Shown: positions 23,622-32,048 of the stretch, in pieces
Position numbering within the stretch: the first letter of the stretch is position 1
How the letters are laid out: each line of letters begins with the position of its first letter
Assembly: GCA_028691835.1 (NCBI GenBank)
Contig: JAQUYN010000017.1
Span: 1 to 38,848, forward strand
Direction of reading: 5' to 3'
From: Alphaproteobacteria bacterium
GTDB taxonomy: Bacteria; Pseudomonadota; Alphaproteobacteria; UBA9219
Length of the DNA: 38,848 bases
The notes under the pieces: generated by a model
The model's input: the letters and a program-made list of their open reading frames with translations, nothing else
Told to the model about the DNA's origin: nothing
Database searches by the model: none
Position numbers and translations under genes: made by a program

Positions 23622-24308
23622 ATGCAATTCCATCACACACAGGCCGTTGTTGAGGCGTTTCCAGATCATTACACAGGTATCATTGCCAATGTGAGTGTTC
23701 ACGACAAGGATGTTTTGGTTGAGAAGACGCAACACATGATGGCGGCCTTTGACAAGGATGCGGCACTGCTTTCTGGAGCCGTTTCTCGTTGGCAGATGGC
23801 GTTCCAGAAAATGGGCGCGAAGTCGAAATATGCGCCTTCACTGCAAGCTCTGAAACAGTTTTACGATACGAATAACAAGATTTATGCAATCTCGCCAATT
23901 GTCGATTTCTATAACGCGTATTGTCTTTGTCATAATGCGCCCATGGCGGCCTATGACGTTGCGCATGTACAAGGCGATATGACGTTACGTTATGCGGCAA
24001 AAGACGAGCCTTTCGTGCCGCTCGGCGCGCCCAAGCAGACGGAGAAGACCAAGAATGGCGAGATCATCTATGCCGATGACGAAAAGGTGATGTGCCGTTA
24101 TTGGAACCTGCAGGATTGCCATGCGACGCGTATCACGGATGACACGCGCAACATTGTGTTCGTCTTCGACTTGTTGGATGGCGAAGATTTCAACGTTCAT
24201 GCGCAGTGGGCAAAGATCCATGCCGATTTCAAGGGGCTTTTCGGTGAGGGCATCTTTGGTGGCCTGACAGGAAAAACGGCACAGAGTTCTTTGGCTTGGG
24301 GCGTGTGA
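23622..24308 (+). CDS. B3/B4 tRNA-binding domain protein
   Basis: 228 residues from ATG 23622, chosen because AAAGGGA lies 6 bases upstream; ATG 23604 is an alternative. The core ('IYAISPIVDFYNAYCLCHNAPMAAYDVAHVQGDMTLRYA', 'EIIYADDEKVMCRYWNLQDCHATRITDDTRNIVFVFD') is the B3/B4 fold of the PheRS beta subunit, the editing domain that clears Tyr-tRNA(Phe). Free-standing relatives (COG3382) are suspected trans-editors of other aa-tRNAs. It stands 56 bases after the alaX gene on the same strand, which suggests joint function (inference). Confidence 0.85.
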   Translation: MQFHHTQAVVEAFPDHYTGIIANVSVHDKDVLVEKTQHMMAAFDKDAALLSGAVSRWQMAFQKMGAKSKYAPSLQALKQFYDTNNKIYAISPIVDFYNAYCLCHNAPMAAYDVAHVQGDMTLRYAAKDEPFVPLGAPKQTEKTKNGEIIYADDEKVMCRYWNLQDCHATRITDDTRNIVFVFDLLDGEDFNVHAQWAKIHADFKGLFGEGIFGGLTGKTAQSSLAWGV

Positions 24309-24426
24309 CGGGGGTAAACGCGATATGCACGGGGCAGCCTTTTGATCTTATTATGTAGAACTTTGTTCAACGTCTTTCCGGAGCGACTTTCTCTTCGGCT
24401 CACGAAGTGAGACGAAAGAAAGTTGA

Positions 24427-24477
24427 ATCCGGAATCCAGATGGCTCTGCAATTTGATAAGCCATCTGGATTCCGGAT
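24427..24477. repeat. Palindrome related to the 17168 element
   Basis: ATCCGGAATCCAGATGGC (24427-24444) is perfectly complementary to 24460-24477. The ATCCGGAATCC word is shared with 17219-17229. A second stem, ACTTTCTCTTCG/CGAAAGAAAGT, lies directly to its left (about 24388-24425). Confidence 0.75.
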
Positions 24478-24639
24478 AAGTTATACGCTACGCTTGAGTG
24501 CATCGGGCGAACTTTCCGGAAAGACGTTGGGTGTGAGTGCGATGGTCGCGGCAGTTAAGTTGCTTGAACAAGGGTCTGAACTTTGAGAGCAAATAAAAGC
24601 GGTGGGAGATAATCCCGCCATTGTTGTTTGTGACGTTCT

Positions 24640-24817
24640 CCCTCTCCCCTTGCGGGAGAGGATAGAAAAACTTGCTGTTACGAAGTAACGGCTTAGTTTT
24701 TCTTGGTGAGGGGTTTGTTTTAAATGTACAAGAAATCTGACCCCTCACTGGTAAAAACTAAGGACTTGCAAAGACTCAAGCCCAAGTTTTTGCTTCCTCT
24801 CCCGCAAGGGGAGAGGG
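24640..24817. repeat. 178-bp nested palindromic element
   Basis: Outer arms of 23 bases (24640-24662 and 24795-24817; CCCTCTCCCCTTGCGGGAGA...) are perfectly complementary, and each arm is itself a CTCCCC/GGGAG hairpin. Inside, CTTAGTTTTT...GGTGAGGGGT pairs with ACCCCTCAC...AAAAACTAAG. The element is flanked by two related hairpins (24601-24619 and 24883-24901) running in the same direction, as if it had been inserted beside or between duplicated terminator sequences. Confidence 0.8.
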
Positions 24818-24876
24818 AAGAAAGGAACAGCGTATCGTCAACTCTTCAAGTGAGAGGAAGGGAGTTTTCGGAATGC

Positions 24877-24909
24877 AAAAAAGGCGGGAGATGATCCCGC
24901 CGTTTTTTT
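24877..24909. terminator. Bidirectional terminator of the binding-protein gene
   Basis: GGCGGGA (24883-24889) and TCCCGCC (24895-24901) with a 5-base loop, AAAAAA before and TTTTTTT after. It is nearly identical to 25890-25915. Confidence 0.85.
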
Positions 24910-24929
24910 GTTTGTGATGTGTTGTTTCG

Positions 24930-25811
24930 TTATCTCACCGCTCTGTAGGGTTGCAATGAAACGAAATAGCCATTTTCTGCGCCGTATTTGCGAATGATTT
25001 GGTCGATCTCACCATTGTTGACCATGTAGGAAATCGCGCTTTCCATGGCGTCTTTCATCTTTGTATCGCCGGGAAGGGTTGGGATGGAATAGGCATAGAC
25101 GCGAAGAGGTTTGTCCTCCGGCGTCACATTGACCAATTTACCGGGGTTTGCTTTCAGAAATTGTTCGGCGAAAACTTTCTCAACGAACGTTACGTCGGCT
25201 TTCTTGTCGGCCACGTTGATGAGGTTGAACATGTAATCCGTCAACGGCGGCATGCCCAGAATCTTTGCTTGCGGAAAATCATGACGGGCAATTTCTAGCG
25301 GCATTGTGCCGTCCACGGCAGAAACGGTAATGTCGGGGGAATTGAAAACCTCAGCCGGTTTGTCAAGGAAACGTGGCGCATCTTCAGGCCGTACCCAAGC
25401 CGTCGCGATGGTATAGAGAACGGGAAGGTTGGTTGAAAGTGTACCGACATAGGCAGGGAAATTCAAATCCAGATCGCAGATCATGTCATATCGTCCAGTG
25501 CGAAGATCCTCAATGTAGTTTGTCCAGCTCGCCTCTGCTGTCCATTCGATTTTTGCACCGAGCATGTCGGCAATTCGTGTGTGAATGTCAGCGCCGATGC
25601 CGGAAATCTCGCCCGTCTGCAGGTCTTTGATAATAAGAGGGTTATAGGGAACATAACCGCAGCGAAGCGTTTTCGTCCTCTTGATCCTGTCAATTGTACT
25701 TTCGCGTTCTGTCTCGGTGGAAGTCGAGGCGGTCTTCGCGGCAAAGTGTGTTGCCGTGATATACGAAATAGCCGCAGACAGAATGGCAACGGCGAGGAAT
25801 TGATAACGCAT
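24930..25811 (-). CDS. Transporter substrate-binding protein (SBP family 3)
   Basis: 293 residues. An N-terminal signal ('YQFLAVAILSAAISYITATHF') leads to the export or membrane anchor; the periplasmic domain begins with 'TLRCGYVPYNPLIIKD..TGEISGIGADIHTRIADMLGAKIEW', the standard opening of family 3 amino-acid/polar binding proteins, and ends 'GEIDQIIRKYGAENGYF'. No permease or ATPase gene is adjacent, so it is an orphan binding protein. The hydrophobic N-terminus has no clear signal peptidase site. GGGAGA precedes the ATG. Both sides have terminators, so it is transcribed alone. Confidence 0.88.
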   Translation of the reverse strand: MRYQFLAVAILSAAISYITATHFAAKTASTSTETERESTIDRIKRTKTLRCGYVPYNPLIIKDLQTGEISGIGADIHTRIADMLGAKIEWTAEASWTNYIEDLRTGRYDMICDLDLNFPAYVGTLSTNLPVLYTIATAWVRPEDAPRFLDKPAEVFNSPDITVSAVDGTMPLEIARHDFPQAKILGMPPLTDYMFNLINVADKKADVTFVEKVFAEQFLKANPGKLVNVTPEDKPLRVYAYSIPTLPGDTKMKDAMESAISYMVNNGEIDQIIRKYGAENGYFVSLQPYRAVR

Positions 25812-25889
25812 GGTGTTCTCCCTTTTGAAGGCAGACTGATCCTAACGAATGGCCACCAGCAAGTCTATTTCTTCCGACACAAAAAGAAA

Positions 25890-25915
25890 CGGCGGGAGAT
25901 GATCCCGCCGTTTTT
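25890..25915. terminator. Terminator of the aldolase gene
   Basis: GGCGGGA (25891-25897)/TCCCGCC (25903-25909) hairpin, nearly identical to the one at 24877-24909, with T-rich sequence on both strands. It lies 22 bases past the end of the minus-strand aldolase gene. Confidence 0.85.
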
Positions 25916-25937
25916 ATTATTTGAAAGAAGGCAGGAC

Positions 25938-26867
25938 TTACGCCTTACCCTTATAGATTGAGATGATCGTTTCAAGCAGTTTCAGCGCATCTTCGCGTGA
26001 GCGTTGGAAGCTGTTACGTCCAATGATCGAGCCGTTACCGCCACCCGCATAGATCGCCTTGGCGTCTTCGATCACGCTGCCCTCGCCCTTGGCTGCGCCG
26101 CCGGAGAAGACAACGATGCGCTTGTTATCAAAGCAGCACTGCATGATGTGGCGCACGCGATCTGCTTGTGTTGCAATGGGGATACGCTTTTCTTCATAGA
26201 CCTTCTTGGAGTCTTTGTTGCCAAGGAAGTCGCTAGGCAGCTTCACCTTGATGATGTTCGCACCGAGCAGCGCGGCCATGTGGGCGGCGTAAGCAATCAC
26301 ATCCACGGCAAGTTCGGCTTCCTTGGACAGATCGCCGCCGCGTGGATAGGACCACAGCACCACGGCCAAACCCTTGGCCTTGGCTTCGCGGGACAGGTCG
26401 CGGAATTCTTCGTACTGGTTGTACATCGAGTCCGATCCGGGATAGATCGTAAAGCCGATGGCGGCACAACCCAAACGCAGGGCATCATCGATGCTCGCGG
26501 TTACAGCCTGATCGGCGTTTTCTTTTTGGGTGGACAGGCTGTTGGCGCTGTTCATCTTCAGAATTGTGGGGATGGCTCCTGCAAAAGTGTCGGCTCCAGC
26601 AGCCAGAGGACCAAGCGGCGCGGCATAGGCATTGAGTCCGGCATCAATCGCCAGTTTGTAATGATAATGAGGGTCATAGGCGGGAGGGTTCATTGCAAAC
26701 GAGCGCGCCGGGCCATGTTCAAAGCCTTGATCGACGGGAAGGATCACCATTTTACCTGTGCCGCCTAATTTGCCAGCCATCAACATGCGGGCTAGGTTTG
26801 CCTTGGTTCCAGGGGTTTCGCCTTCATAATGATCAAGAATTTCGCGGACGCGACGGGTCAGACTCAT
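25938..26867 (-). CDS. Class I fructose-bisphosphate aldolase (DhnA/FbaB type)
   Basis: 309 residues from ATG 26867, with GAGG upstream; an ATG four codons earlier contains that site. The DhnA-type barrel motifs are 'MVILPVDQGFEHGPARSF', 'SANSLSTQKENADQAVTASIDDALRLGCAAIGFTIY', 'ANIIKVKLPSDF' (Schiff-base lysine region) and 'RIVVFSGGAAKGEGSVIEDAKAIYAGGGNGSIIGRNSFQR' (phosphate-binding loop). It cleaves fructose-1,6-bisphosphate, and could serve gluconeogenesis with Acs-derived carbon. It stands alone between terminator and divergent gene. Confidence 0.92.
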   Translation of the reverse strand: MSLTRRVREILDHYEGETPGTKANLARMLMAGKLGGTGKMVILPVDQGFEHGPARSFAMNPPAYDPHYHYKLAIDAGLNAYAAPLGPLAAGADTFAGAIPTILKMNSANSLSTQKENADQAVTASIDDALRLGCAAIGFTIYPGSDSMYNQYEEFRDLSREAKAKGLAVVLWSYPRGGDLSKEAELAVDVIAYAAHMAALLGANIIKVKLPSDFLGNKDSKKVYEEKRIPIATQADRVRHIMQCCFDNKRIVVFSGGAAKGEGSVIEDAKAIYAGGGNGSIIGRNSFQRSREDALKLLETIISIYKGKA

Positions 26868-27014
26868 GGGTAACCTCATGTTGAAAGTGAGAGCGTTGCA
26901 TATTAAGCACGAAATCTAGTCTAAACAGACGCTTTTGTCCATTCAAGCTTTGATGAATCAGTCAGTTAGGTTAAGATTTATGTATTGAAGGTGTCCTGAT
27001 GGGAAGGCTCAAAT

Positions 27015-28040
27015 ATGACCAAGATTTTATCCTTATCTTTGCTGGCTTGCACCATGGGCACGCTTGCTTCCATGGGCTCCGTGCAAGCGGCTGAGCTTAC
27101 AGCCCGCGATTTGCGAATGGAAACACGCACGCAATGGGATTATCAGCCGTTGCAGGGGCCTCGTTTCCGCGCCCATGATCGTGACATTTTCACGTCGGGT
27201 TCGAATGATGCGGTGTCAGGCGATCCGTTGGCCTTGCCGTCTTCTGTCGAGCCGGGTGATTACAAAGACCCCCCGCGCACCGAAGATCGATTTGTGTCGC
27301 AGAAATATCTTAAGGATTTAAGAACCTCTACGTCATTGGAAGTTGGGGCTCAGATTTCTTCCTATCACTATCATGAACGTGATCTGGGTGTGAAACTGCA
27401 AGGCCCACAGGGAGGCGTCCAGGTTATCGCTACGGGTGCTATTGGTTCGCAGTGGTTCCTGCGTGGTGATGGCCGTTTTACGGCGGGATCTCTTGATTAT
27501 AAGGGGTCGGGCACGATGGACACGAACCCCAATTATATCGGTGAAGCGCGGGCTACCATTGGACATGACTTTTTGGCGCGGAATTGGGGTGTTTCGCCCT
27601 ATGTTGGTATCGGTTATCGCTATTTGCACAGTGACGTGCGTGGGGTGACGACAACGGGCCATTTGGGCTATCAACGTGACAGCCATTATTTATTCGTTCC
27701 TATCGGGATACAACCTCGAGTGTTGTTTCCGAATGGGGACAAGCTGACTTTGACGGCTGAATATGATCCTTTGTTGCAAGGTTGGCAGGAGAGCTTTCTT
27801 AGTGATGTCTCTGGCTACCCGGATTTGACGAACAAGCAAAAGGCTGGCTATGGCCTTCGTGCGGATTTGATGTATCAACGGTTCAATTGGGCTTTTGGCC
27901 CGTATATGAATTATTGGAACATCAATCAGTCTGAAACAGAATGTGGAGTTGGGACCGTATATGCAACGTGTGGGTATGAACCTCACAACCATACGTTGGA
28001 ATATGGACTTCAGGTTCGTTACAAATTCTTTCAAGACTAA
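27015..28040 (+). CDS. Outer-membrane beta-barrel protein
   Basis: 341 residues. A signal peptide (1-27, 'MTKILSLSLLACTMGTLASMGSVQA-AE') precedes a ~60-residue charged linker, then a strand-rich barrel with alternating hydrophobic and aromatic residues ('STSLEVGAQISSYHYHE', 'WGVSPYVGIGYRYLHSDV', 'HYLFVPIGIQPRVLF') and a terminal 'LEYGLQVRYKFFQD'. The end is F-rich but does not finish with the classical final F. The substrate or partner is unknown. It leads an operon: 12 bases to a pilin-like gene, then a YejA-like gene overlapping by one base. GGGAAGG precedes the ATG. Confidence 0.8.
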   Translation: MTKILSLSLLACTMGTLASMGSVQAAELTARDLRMETRTQWDYQPLQGPRFRAHDRDIFTSGSNDAVSGDPLALPSSVEPGDYKDPPRTEDRFVSQKYLKDLRTSTSLEVGAQISSYHYHERDLGVKLQGPQGGVQVIATGAIGSQWFLRGDGRFTAGSLDYKGSGTMDTNPNYIGEARATIGHDFLARNWGVSPYVGIGYRYLHSDVRGVTTTGHLGYQRDSHYLFVPIGIQPRVLFPNGDKLTLTAEYDPLLQGWQESFLSDVSGYPDLTNKQKAGYGLRADLMYQRFNWAFGPYMNYWNINQSETECGVGTVYATCGYEPHNHTLEYGLQVRYKFFQD

Positions 28041-28052
28041 AAGGACGTTTTT

Positions 28053-28670
28053 ATGAAGCGCTTACACTTTTCCGCTGGTATTGCGATTGGTCCCATACTG
28101 TTTATTTTGGCGATTCTTGGTATTTTGGCGACAGTTTTTGCGGCTGGAACCGGGGGCAGTTTGGGGACGGCTGGCATTGCTGATCGTATTACGAATGATA
28201 TTGTCGGACAGGCAAATTTGATCCGTTCAAAAATCAGTGAGTGCCAAATGCAGTATTTGATCAATGGAACAAACTATGCCAGCGCGCCATGTCTCAATGA
28301 TGCCTATCCTTGTTCGGACAAAACGAACGGCGATTTGGTTTCTGCCTTGACCTGTCCGAATGATCCGTTGGATGGGTCGGACCAGCGTAGTATTTGGACA
28401 GGCCTTCGCGTAGCTTCGCTTCCGCCGCCAACTCAGGGGTTTGCAGAATGGATGTACATTAATGCGGGCGAAGATGGCGGGCGCTGTATCTGGACGGCTC
28501 CAACAGGGACGAAATCAACGGGCATTGTTGATGGATTGACGCGGGCAGCGACAAAGTTCAGTACGAAAGAAATGGATTATGATCCAACCAGTAACTCGCA
28601 AAAGGTTGTTGTGTTTATCACGCGGCCGAATGGTTCTGGCACCATCGATAGCCATTGCGTTGCGCCGTGA
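28053..28670 (+). CDS. Pilin-like membrane-anchored protein
   Basis: 205 residues. A short basic head, then a hydrophobic helix (residues ~8-30, 'AGIAIGPILFILAILGILATVFAAG') and a soluble domain with cysteines in 'SECQMQYLING', 'APCLNDAYPCSDKTNG' and 'ALTCPNDP', and a terminal 'SHCVAP'. The arrangement is that of type IV-like pseudopilins, but no prepilin peptidase G-F/E motif is clear, so the assignment is by shape. AAGGA precedes the ATG. It follows the barrel gene by 12 bases and its TGA overlaps the next ATG (TGATG). Confidence 0.6.
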   Translation: MKRLHFSAGIAIGPILFILAILGILATVFAAGTGGSLGTAGIADRITNDIVGQANLIRSKISECQMQYLINGTNYASAPCLNDAYPCSDKTNGDLVSALTCPNDPLDGSDQRSIWTGLRVASLPPPTQGFAEWMYINAGEDGGRCIWTAPTGTKSTGIVDGLTRAATKFSTKEMDYDPTSNSQKVVVFITRPNGSGTIDSHCVAP

Positions 28671-30502
28671 TGCGGTTGAGAGGTTTCACATCTTTTGTGC
28701 TTTGGGCTATCCTTTGCTGTTCGTTTTCCTTTAGTTCATTGGTGCAAGCAGCCCCGCAAGTTTCTTTGGCCATGCATGGGGAGGCTAAATACAAAGATGG
28801 GTTTACGCGGTTTGATTATGTGAATCCTACAGCACCCAAAGGCGGCACATTGACGCTTGGCGTTGTGGGGTCGTTTGACAGCTTGAATCCTTTTATTGTA
28901 CGCGGGACGGTGCCACAAGCCCCTGCCTTTGGTTTGTTTGCCTCGGCCTCCGTTTATGAAAGCTTGCTGGCGCGAAGCTGGGATGAACCGTTTACGCTTT
29001 ATCCGTTGTTGGCCAAAAGCGTTGATGTCCCCGATGATCGTTCTTCCATCACATTTAATCTTGATGAGCGAGCGCACTTTTCTGACGGGACCCCTGTGAC
29101 AGCCGACGATGTTTTGTTTTCTTTTAGGACGCTCCGCAATCAGGGGCGTCCTAACCATCGCACCTATTACAAGAAAGTCGAGAAGGCTCAGCAGGTTGGC
29201 GATCATTCCGTATGCTTTACCTTCAAAAAAAATCCGGATGGATCCTGGGATCGTGAGATGCCGCTCATCATGGGCTTGATGCCTGTGATGCCCGCCCATG
29301 ATTGGAAGGGACGGACGTTCAATCAAACGACCCTTCGTCCGCCTGTCGCAAGTGGTCCTTATAAGATCACAAAGGTTGAAGCAGGGCGTAGCGTGACGTT
29401 GACCCGCAATCCAGATTATTGGGGCCGCGATCTCCCCGTTGAAAAAGGTATGTATAATTTCGATAAGGTGCGGATCGATTTCTATCGAGATGACAGTGTT
29501 GCGCTTCAAGCCTTTAAGTCTGGGGCTTTTGATTTGCGTCGGGAATCCGATCCTAAGAAATGGGCTTCGGCGTATGATGGCCCTGCGGTTCGGGATGGGC
29601 GTATTAAGCTTCAATCCTTCTCGCACCATCGAACCGAGGCCGTAACGGCTTTTATCCTGAATACGCGCCGCCCGATGTTAAAAAATGAGGCCTTGCGGAA
29701 AGCGATGGGGCTCGTTTTTGATTTTGGTTGGATCAACAGGACCTTGTTCCAAGGACTCTATAAGCGCACGACGAGCTTTTTCCCGAACTCAGAGTTGGAA
29801 GCGGACCGTGGGTTGCCGGCAGGTGATGAAAAAAACATCTTGGAGAAATATAGGGATAAACTGTCGTTGTCAGTTTTTAATGAAACAGTGATTCCACCCG
29901 AAACGGATGGATCGGAAGAGTCGCGTCGTGTGCAACAACTTCGTGCTGCAGAAATGTTAAAGACGGCAGGCTATGTTTTACACTCCGGCCAATTGTTCTC
30001 GCCTCAAAACGAGCCTGTTGTGTTCGAGGTGATGCTCAGTGACCCCCAGCAAGAAAAAGTCGCCTTGGAATGGTCGCGCGGGTTGAAGCGTTTAGGGATC
30101 GAGGCGCACGTGCGTACGGTGGACAGCGCCCAGTATCAGGCTCGGCTTAATGGGTTTGATTATGATGTGACGACAGGGCGTTGGTTCAATTCACTTTCTC
30201 CGGGAAATGAGCAAATGTTTTTTTGGAGCTGCGCTGCGGCCAAGCAAAATGGGAGCCGAAATTATGCAGGGATTTGTGATCCCGTGGTGGATGCTCTCGC
30301 CGCCGCTATTCCTGCTGCACAGACGCGCGATGAACTTGTCGCAACGACTCGTGCGCTGGATCGTGTGTTAATGGCGGGGCACTATGTCGTGCCACTCTAT
30401 CATCTTGGGGTTGATTTGGTGGCCTATCAAGCGAACAAGTTGGCCCATCCTGTCACGATTCCAACCTATGGCCCCATCCTTGAGAGTTGGTGGGCGAAAT
30501 AG
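28670..30502 (+). CDS. YejA-like oligopeptide-binding protein (SBP family 5)
   Basis: 610 residues from ATG 28670, which overlaps the preceding stop as TGATG and so is translationally coupled; a TTG at 28655 is rejected. A signal peptide (1-~28) precedes the family 5 domain: 'AMHGEAKYKDGFTRFDYVNPTAPKGGTLTLGVVGSFDSLNPFIV' is the YejA-type opening, and 'FNLDERAHFSDGTPVTADDVLFSF' the family 5 signature. YejA-type proteins deliver oligopeptides or microcin C-like compounds to an ABC importer; no permease genes follow here. Coupling with barrel and pilin-like genes may mean an uptake function across both membranes (inference). Confidence 0.92.
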   Translation: MRLRGFTSFVLWAILCCSFSFSSLVQAAPQVSLAMHGEAKYKDGFTRFDYVNPTAPKGGTLTLGVVGSFDSLNPFIVRGTVPQAPAFGLFASASVYESLLARSWDEPFTLYPLLAKSVDVPDDRSSITFNLDERAHFSDGTPVTADDVLFSFRTLRNQGRPNHRTYYKKVEKAQQVGDHSVCFTFKKNPDGSWDREMPLIMGLMPVMPAHDWKGRTFNQTTLRPPVASGPYKITKVEAGRSVTLTRNPDYWGRDLPVEKGMYNFDKVRIDFYRDDSVALQAFKSGAFDLRRESDPKKWASAYDGPAVRDGRIKLQSFSHHRTEAVTAFILNTRRPMLKNEALRKAMGLVFDFGWINRTLFQGLYKRTTSFFPNSELEADRGLPAGDEKNILEKYRDKLSLSVFNETVIPPETDGSEESRRVQQLRAAEMLKTAGYVLHSGQLFSPQNEPVVFEVMLSDPQQEKVALEWSRGLKRLGIEAHVRTVDSAQYQARLNGFDYDVTTGRWFNSLSPGNEQMFFWSCAAAKQNGSRNYAGICDPVVDALAAAIPAAQTRDELVATTRALDRVLMAGHYVVPLYHLGVDLVAYQANKLAHPVTIPTYGPILESWWAK

Positions 30503-30508
30503 GACTTT

Positions 30509-30811
30509 TTAGAGGCCGATTTTCTGGAGTGCATCGAGGACTCTGCCCGCGTGGATATATTTGTCTAGTGAATCCGGTGGCCCGAACTTTGTTATGCCGA
30601 GTATCACCTTTAGCTCCGCCTCTTGCCCTCCGTTTTCTTTGCAGACAAACAGAAATGTGACTTGACGATTTTGGTGGTACGTACGGCCTGGGACAAGAGC
30701 CCCGCGTGCGCCAACGTAAAGGCTTAATGCCTTTTCACTTAATATCAGTGGAGAAGATGCGCCTGCCTTTTTGGTTAAGCTTAGTGGAGAAGATGCGACA
30801 AGCCCTGACAT
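30509..30811 (-). CDS. Small hypothetical protein with a duplicated 12-residue segment
   Basis: 100 residues, of no family I know. Near the N-terminus ASSPLSLTKKAG is followed directly by ASSPLILSEKAL, encoded by an exact 15-base repeat (30747-30761 and 30783-30797) with a 36-base period. The rest ('VTFLFVCKENGGQEAELKVILGITKFG', 'YIHAGRVLDALQKIGL') looks like a folded alpha/beta domain. No strong ribosome-binding site is seen. It lies 22 bases after the SnoaL-type gene on the same strand and converges with the YejA-like gene, 6 bases apart. Confidence 0.5.
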   Translation of the reverse strand: MSGLVASSPLSLTKKAGASSPLILSEKALSLYVGARGALVPGRTYHQNRQVTFLFVCKENGGQEAELKVILGITKFGPPDSLDKYIHAGRVLDALQKIGL

Positions 30812-30832
30812 AAAGAACCGCTTTCTGATTTT

Positions 30833-31747
30833 TTAAAACTTCACGCTCTTGCTTTCGTATCTGCGGCCAAGGAAGGCCGGTAGTTTGCTGCCCGGTTGGC
30901 TGCCGGGGAACTGATCCATTTGGTATGAGAGATCCGTTTTGGTGCGATAGCTCCACAAGGCATCAGGGTTTTGGTGATAAAACAGGTCAGAAACGGCTTC
31001 CGTGCGGACCCAGTCGATGACCTGTTTGCGGTGCATGATTTTCCAAACACCTGTAAGTCCAGATGGACGGCGTTCAAAGCGGTCAAGGAAGCGGCTTCCG
31101 ATAAAGACATCCTCGCGGCCCGTGGGTTTGTCCATCCGGTAATGAGCCTGGCAATAAGATTCAACCAGTGCTGTGTCGCCTTCCAAGGTTGGCATCACGG
31201 TGCCAATCAGATGATGAGACTCGCGGACTTGGTGCATGACGCCGACAACCCAGTGGATATAATCATTCGACGTTCCTTGAAACACGCCGGGGCCGAGGTC
31301 TAAAGTCGCATCATGATGGAAGATGGAACGTAATAACGTTTCGTCAATTCTATCGAGGCCGCGAGCAACGCGGTAAACAACATCAGCAATCTCATTTTTA
31401 TCGACGACGGCTTGAACTGCCGTAGGAATTTGGTTGGGTATGTACCCATTGTTGCCTGCTATTTGAGTCAGGGGCGAAACGCGTGGCGCGCGCGGCAATG
31501 ATGGCAGAACGGCTTTTTTGGGTTTAGGCGTCAGAGCCTGCTTGGCGGGCGTTGGTTTGGCCTTGGCCAGCGGCTTGCTTGAAGAGGCTAATGCCTTGGG
31601 TTTTGCCGTTGTTTTTTGGGAAGGGACGACCACCGCCTTTTTGGTGGGAACCTTCTTGGGGGGGAGAGTTTTCGCCCCTGTCGATTTTGTGGTTTTGGGA
31701 GAAGGAGCTTTCTTGTCCTTAACAATCTTCTTGCTTGTCACAGCCAT
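30833..31747 (-). CDS. SnoaL/NTF2-fold protein with a histone H1-like N-terminal tail
   Basis: 304 residues from ATG 31747 with GAGG upstream (an ATG four codons earlier lacks one). Residues 1-~88 are a K/A/P/T-rich tail ('KKIVKDKKAPSPKTTKSTGAK', 'PTPAKQALTPKPKKA'), like the basic tails of histone H1 and bacterial HctB- or AlgP-type proteins. Residues ~110-270 are a SnoaL_4-type cone fold ('EIADVVYRVARGLDRIDETLLRSIFHHDATLDLG', 'TNDYIHWVVG'-like, 'HHLIG', 'YRMDKP..REDVFIGSRFLDRFERR'). The fold hosts dehydratases, dioxygenase subunits and binding proteins; the substrate is unknown. The tail suggests binding to nucleic acid or another polyanion (inference). Confidence 0.8.
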   Translation of the reverse strand: MAVTSKKIVKDKKAPSPKTTKSTGAKTLPPKKVPTKKAVVVPSQKTTAKPKALASSSKPLAKAKPTPAKQALTPKPKKAVLPSLPRAPRVSPLTQIAGNNGYIPNQIPTAVQAVVDKNEIADVVYRVARGLDRIDETLLRSIFHHDATLDLGPGVFQGTSNDYIHWVVGVMHQVRESHHLIGTVMPTLEGDTALVESYCQAHYRMDKPTGREDVFIGSRFLDRFERRPSGLTGVWKIMHRKQVIDWVRTEAVSDLFYHQNPDALWSYRTKTDLSYQMDQFPGSQPGSKLPAFLGRRYESKSVKF

Positions 31748-31915
31748 CTTGAGCCTCAAAAATACGTCTGCCCAGAATCTTTACCCCTATGATTTAGCAT
31801 GGATTGTTGCGTCTTCGTATAGTTTTTTTGTAAATAATAGCGAATTTGACGCATTTTGTCGTCTTTTTATAGTAAATGCAGCCATTTGAGGTACTTTTTT
31901 AGAGGTTTTGACTGA

Positions 31916-31967
31916 AAGAGCGCGAAATTATTGGGGCTAGCCCTTCCTGCGTAAGGGTTCGCTCTTT
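31916..31967. promoter_or_regulatory. Stem-loop in the intergenic region before 32049
   Basis: AAAGAGCG (31916-31923) and CGCTCTTT (about 31960-31967) form an 8-bp stem; inside it CCCTT and AAGGG (about 31940-31958) form a second stem. It lies ~80 bases ahead of the next gene and could be a terminator or leader structure. The rest of the 301-base gap 31748-32048 shows only AT-rich promoter-like sequence. Confidence 0.35.
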
Positions 31968-32048
31968 AAGAAGATTCTTCTGAATAGACCCTATCCTCGT
32001 ATGGTGGTTTTAATCAATTCTTAGGTGGGGTTGAGTCAAAATGTGAGC

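Larger units (their letters stand above)
24309..24929. other. 621-bp repeat-rich gap, no gene
   Basis: No reading frame in the gap is convincing. It is almost wholly made of palindromes: 24427-24477, 24640-24817 and two hairpins of the GGCGGGA/TCCCGCC type (24601-24619 and 24883-24901). The last is the terminator of the downstream minus-strand gene. Confidence 0.7.
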
